NCBI GenBank assembly: GCA_036939975.1 | Contig: JALLPB010001103.1 | Span: 1 to 11,221 of the forward strand | Source of the DNA: Cyclostephanos tholiformis | Lineage: Eukaryota > Bacillariophyta > Thalassiosirophyceae > Thalassiosirales > Thalassiosiraceae | DNA length: 11,221 nucleotides | Reading direction: 5' to 3' | In this document: positions 9,674 to 11,221 of the stretch, in pieces | How positions within the stretch are numbered: the stretch's first letter is position 1 | How the letters are laid out: the number at the start of each line of letters is the position of its first letter | Notes under the pieces: generated by a model | Told to the model about the DNA's origin: nothing | Seen by the model: the letters and a program-made list of their open reading frames with translations, nothing else | The model's database searches: none | Made by a program: the position numbers and the translations under genes

Positions 9674-10410
9674 ATGACACCACCCTTTTTTGGGAATACA
9701 GGTCCCCCTCCTTCTTTGGGTCCGAAGACGAGTGGGATGACGGATGACGACCTCCTCGCGAGCTCTCCCGAGTCCATGAAATCTTCTGAGATTGACTTCC
9801 TTTATGATAAGACAGATCTCGAAGTGAGTAAGCTTTCTTTTTTTGTGAGACTTGACCACTATATGGACGCTGTCCGATAAGCGAGGACAATCATAGGGCT
9901 GTGGAGGTTGCGATTATGGTGGAGGCTGGGTCGATTGTGAGGGAGTTGGGAACGATGACAAAAGAGAGTAGCGAGAAAACATTTCACCAGGAATACCTGG
10001 CTCTCATCTCAGAGATTCCCAGTGAGCGCTTCAAGGATGATGGTGTACGTGAGCACATGACGCTGCGGTTCAAGGGGATGAGGAAAGGAGGTGACATGAC
10101 TCCGACAAATCTACTCCGTAAGTATGAAGGCGAGTTGACTTTGTTGAAAAAGTTTGCATACAAGTTCCCAGGGTTTGGGAATTCAAGTAAGCTCCCCAGC
10201 GGTATGGCACGGCTTCAACAGTTGAGGAGACCATTCATTGCAAAGCTTTGGGCAGTACATAATCCGGTGAGACTACTTTCAAATTTTACCGTACAAATCC
10301 AACAAAGCTCCCCCCAGGGCCGACACGTTCTGATGTCCGTGCAAAGGAGAACAAAAAGGTACAAAAGAAGGAACGAGTGGCTGCTTCACGATGAAAAAAG
10401 CCATTGTTGA
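9674..10410 (+). CDS. Unrecognised spliced gene beside transposase
   Basis: I do not recognise this protein. Two open frames join through a 62-bp intron (9824-9885), so that YDKTDLE continues as DNHRAVEVAIMVEAG. From ATG 9674 the product has 224 residues; from the internal ATG 9737 (MTDDDLLASSPE) it has 203. It is charged, with an acidic N-terminus and a basic second half (RFKGMRKGG, LLRKYEGELTLLKKFAYKFPGFG, LQQLRRPF). No membrane segment or signal peptide is evident. It meets the PIF/Harbinger transposase tail to tail. Such elements usually carry a second gene for a Myb/SANT or trihelix-type DNA-binding protein, and the small basic helical look fits loosely. After residue NP (10266) the frame becomes less convincing, while the next frame gives a Lys-rich tail ending at TGA 10392-10394, so this copy may be frameshifted. 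Coding status is moderate and function is open. Confidence 0.5.
9824..9885 (+). other. Inferred intron of the unknown gene, 62 bp
   Basis: The donor GTGAGTAAGC follows GAA at 9823 and the acceptor ATAAGCGAG ends at 9885; a T-rich run (TTTCTTTTTTT) lies near the donor. The intron is phase 0 and its 62 bp restore a common frame between two otherwise separate open frames. The size resembles the 67-bp centrin intron. The next AG (9895-9896) would put the second exon out of frame. This rests on frame and signal only. Confidence 0.55.
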
Positions 10411-11062
10411 GTATCTGCCACCTCTTTTTTAGTATTCCAAACATGCATTCTACGTCCTTCCAAACTCCCTCAAGAAGTGTGGAAAAATACTCTTCGGGTG
10501 ACCCTATGTCTGTACGCTTGAAGGGACAAATCGTCATTGGCCAACGAAGGTACCCATTATCACGAATAAGATACATACCATGATTGTTCCAAACATGGCC
10601 ATTGTGACCATAATATGCCCATTGCACATCGCAGAAAAGTTGGTTGTTCCTCATTGCATTTACGTTCTTGTCTGTCTTGACAATATCCATATCATTTCTT
10701 GACCCAAAATGCGCATAAATAGACAATATCCTGCGATTGAAATCAGTAATACACTGAAACCCAAGGAAAGGAAAGGACTCCTTACCCATTGTGCAATTGA
10801 AGTCCCCTGCAGGGCAATTTGACCATTTAACATGGACAACGTCAACAGATCCACAACACCCAGGCAAACCAATGGCGTTGTAAAAGCCCTCCACATGGGT
10901 CAATGCAGTAAGATTCCTTGGCATGAATACTTGCTCCTCCCGCATGTCGACAATAGCATTGAGGAACATATATTAAAATTTGTGTACCTCAGTGGTGGAG
11001 ATGGAGCACAATGGCTGACATGTCCGAAACACCGCACCCGTCCCCAAGAGGTAGAGCAAACC
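10286..11062 (-). pseudogene. PIF/Harbinger-type DDE transposase, decayed
   Basis: The open frame from ATG 10969 encodes 227 residues with the Plant_tran / DDE_Tnp_4 (HARBI1-like) catalytic core. GLPGCCGSVDVVHVKW carries the first Asp (43), YLIRDNGYLRWP the second (137), and KDVECMFGILKKRW the Glu (174). NCPAGDFN, FGSRND and MPRNLTALTHV also fit this family as I know it. The frame continues upstream of that ATG with family-like sequence (YLLGTGAVFRTC, then STTEVHKF) but is broken by in-frame TAA at 10973-10975, and by another at 11063-11065. Residue 170 is Trp in EGVWKDVE where related proteins have Arg, a change expected from CpG decay. After ILNNGF (about 10400) the usual last 40 or so residues with the LHN motif are missing and the frame reads antisense through the neighbouring gene. 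It is judged a pseudogene; the catalytic residues themselves are still present. Confidence 0.85.
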
Positions 11063-11072
11063 TTAGCTGGAA

Positions 11073-11214
11073 ATGTCGCCGTTTTAGATGTCGGCAACAG
11101 TTAGTTTTGACGACATTTCATTGTGTCTTCCCAACACGATGGCCCGACACGGCCGACGTGTTGGCGACATCATGTGATGTCGGGTTCTTTTTTTCTGTGT
11201 CGTATGTCGTGTCG
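11073..11214. repeat. Hairpins and clustered CGACAY motifs
   Basis: A stem pairs CCAACACG (11131-11138) with CGTGTTGG (11157-11164), and inside it GGCC (11141-11144) pairs with GGCC (11151-11154). A second hairpin pairs GACATCA (11166-11172) with TGATGTC (11175-11181). CGACAY or its complement occurs nine times in 142 bp, at 11073, 11088, 11111, 11145, 11165, 11177, 11197, 11204 and 11209. The position just upstream of a transposase remnant suggests transposon end or foldback sequence, but no matching inverted copy was found at the left side of the element. Confidence 0.6.
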
Positions 11215-11221
11215 TTACCTA

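Noticed and set aside
9619..9747. Possible first exon or short gene MMLDPDQVEQLK of about 42 codons
   Set aside because: A 62-bp GT-AG intron (9640-9701) could link it to the next exon, but the join is in the wrong phase and meets a stop. No homology is seen.
9369..11221. Terminal inverted repeats bounding a complete Harbinger element
   Set aside because: The right-end block was compared by eye, as its reverse complement, with the Brr2 5' flank and no convincing match was found. The true ends may lie outside the window.

Overview
The window is nuclear DNA of a eukaryote, most probably a stramenopile and plausibly a diatom. The support is three conserved eukaryotic genes (eIF1A, centrin, Brr2), short GT-AG introns of 62-67 bp beside one longer intron of 210 bp, compact spacing between genes, and a PIF/Harbinger transposase of a type I associate with diatoms and oomycetes. 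The species cannot be fixed from the sequence alone.

Layout, left to right. Positions 1-42 hold a short direct repeat around a perfect 14-bp palindrome, probably the edge of a repeat cut by the window. Positions 43-528 are AT-rich flank with no gene I can support. The eIF1A gene runs leftwards from 1161 to 529. Its conserved N-terminus is recovered only if a 16-nt first exon (1146-1161) is spliced across a 210-bp intron to the main exon. A divergent intergenic stretch (1162-1569) separates it from centrin, which runs rightwards from 1570 to 2146 in two exons and has four EF hands. Centrin converges on a 7.1-kb single-exon gene for Brr2 (SNRNP200), the U5 snRNP helicase, which fills 9368-2232 on the minus strand; their stop codons are 85 bp apart. 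The first roughly 650 codons of Brr2 are strongly GC-rich and carry many glycine and acidic low-complexity runs. Its second helicase cassette has lost several catalytic motif residues.

From about 9.67 kb to the right edge the window holds mobile-element material. A spliced plus-strand gene of unknown function (9674-10410) meets, tail to tail, a decayed minus-strand PIF/Harbinger transposase (10286-11062). The transposase keeps its DDE residues but has in-frame stops in its N-terminal part and has lost the conserved C-terminal end. The unknown gene may be the second, DNA-binding-type protein that such elements usually carry, and its own tail looks frameshifted. The last 150 bp hold nested hairpins and nine copies of a CGACAY motif, possibly terminal or subterminal transposon sequence.

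The three housekeeping genes serve translation initiation, the centriole/basal-body cytoskeleton and pre-mRNA splicing. They are neighbours by position and I see no sign that they form a functional unit. No clearly new multi-gene system is evident. The most interesting points are the eIF1A micro-exon, the degenerate second Brr2 cassette, and the abutting transposase and unknown gene.
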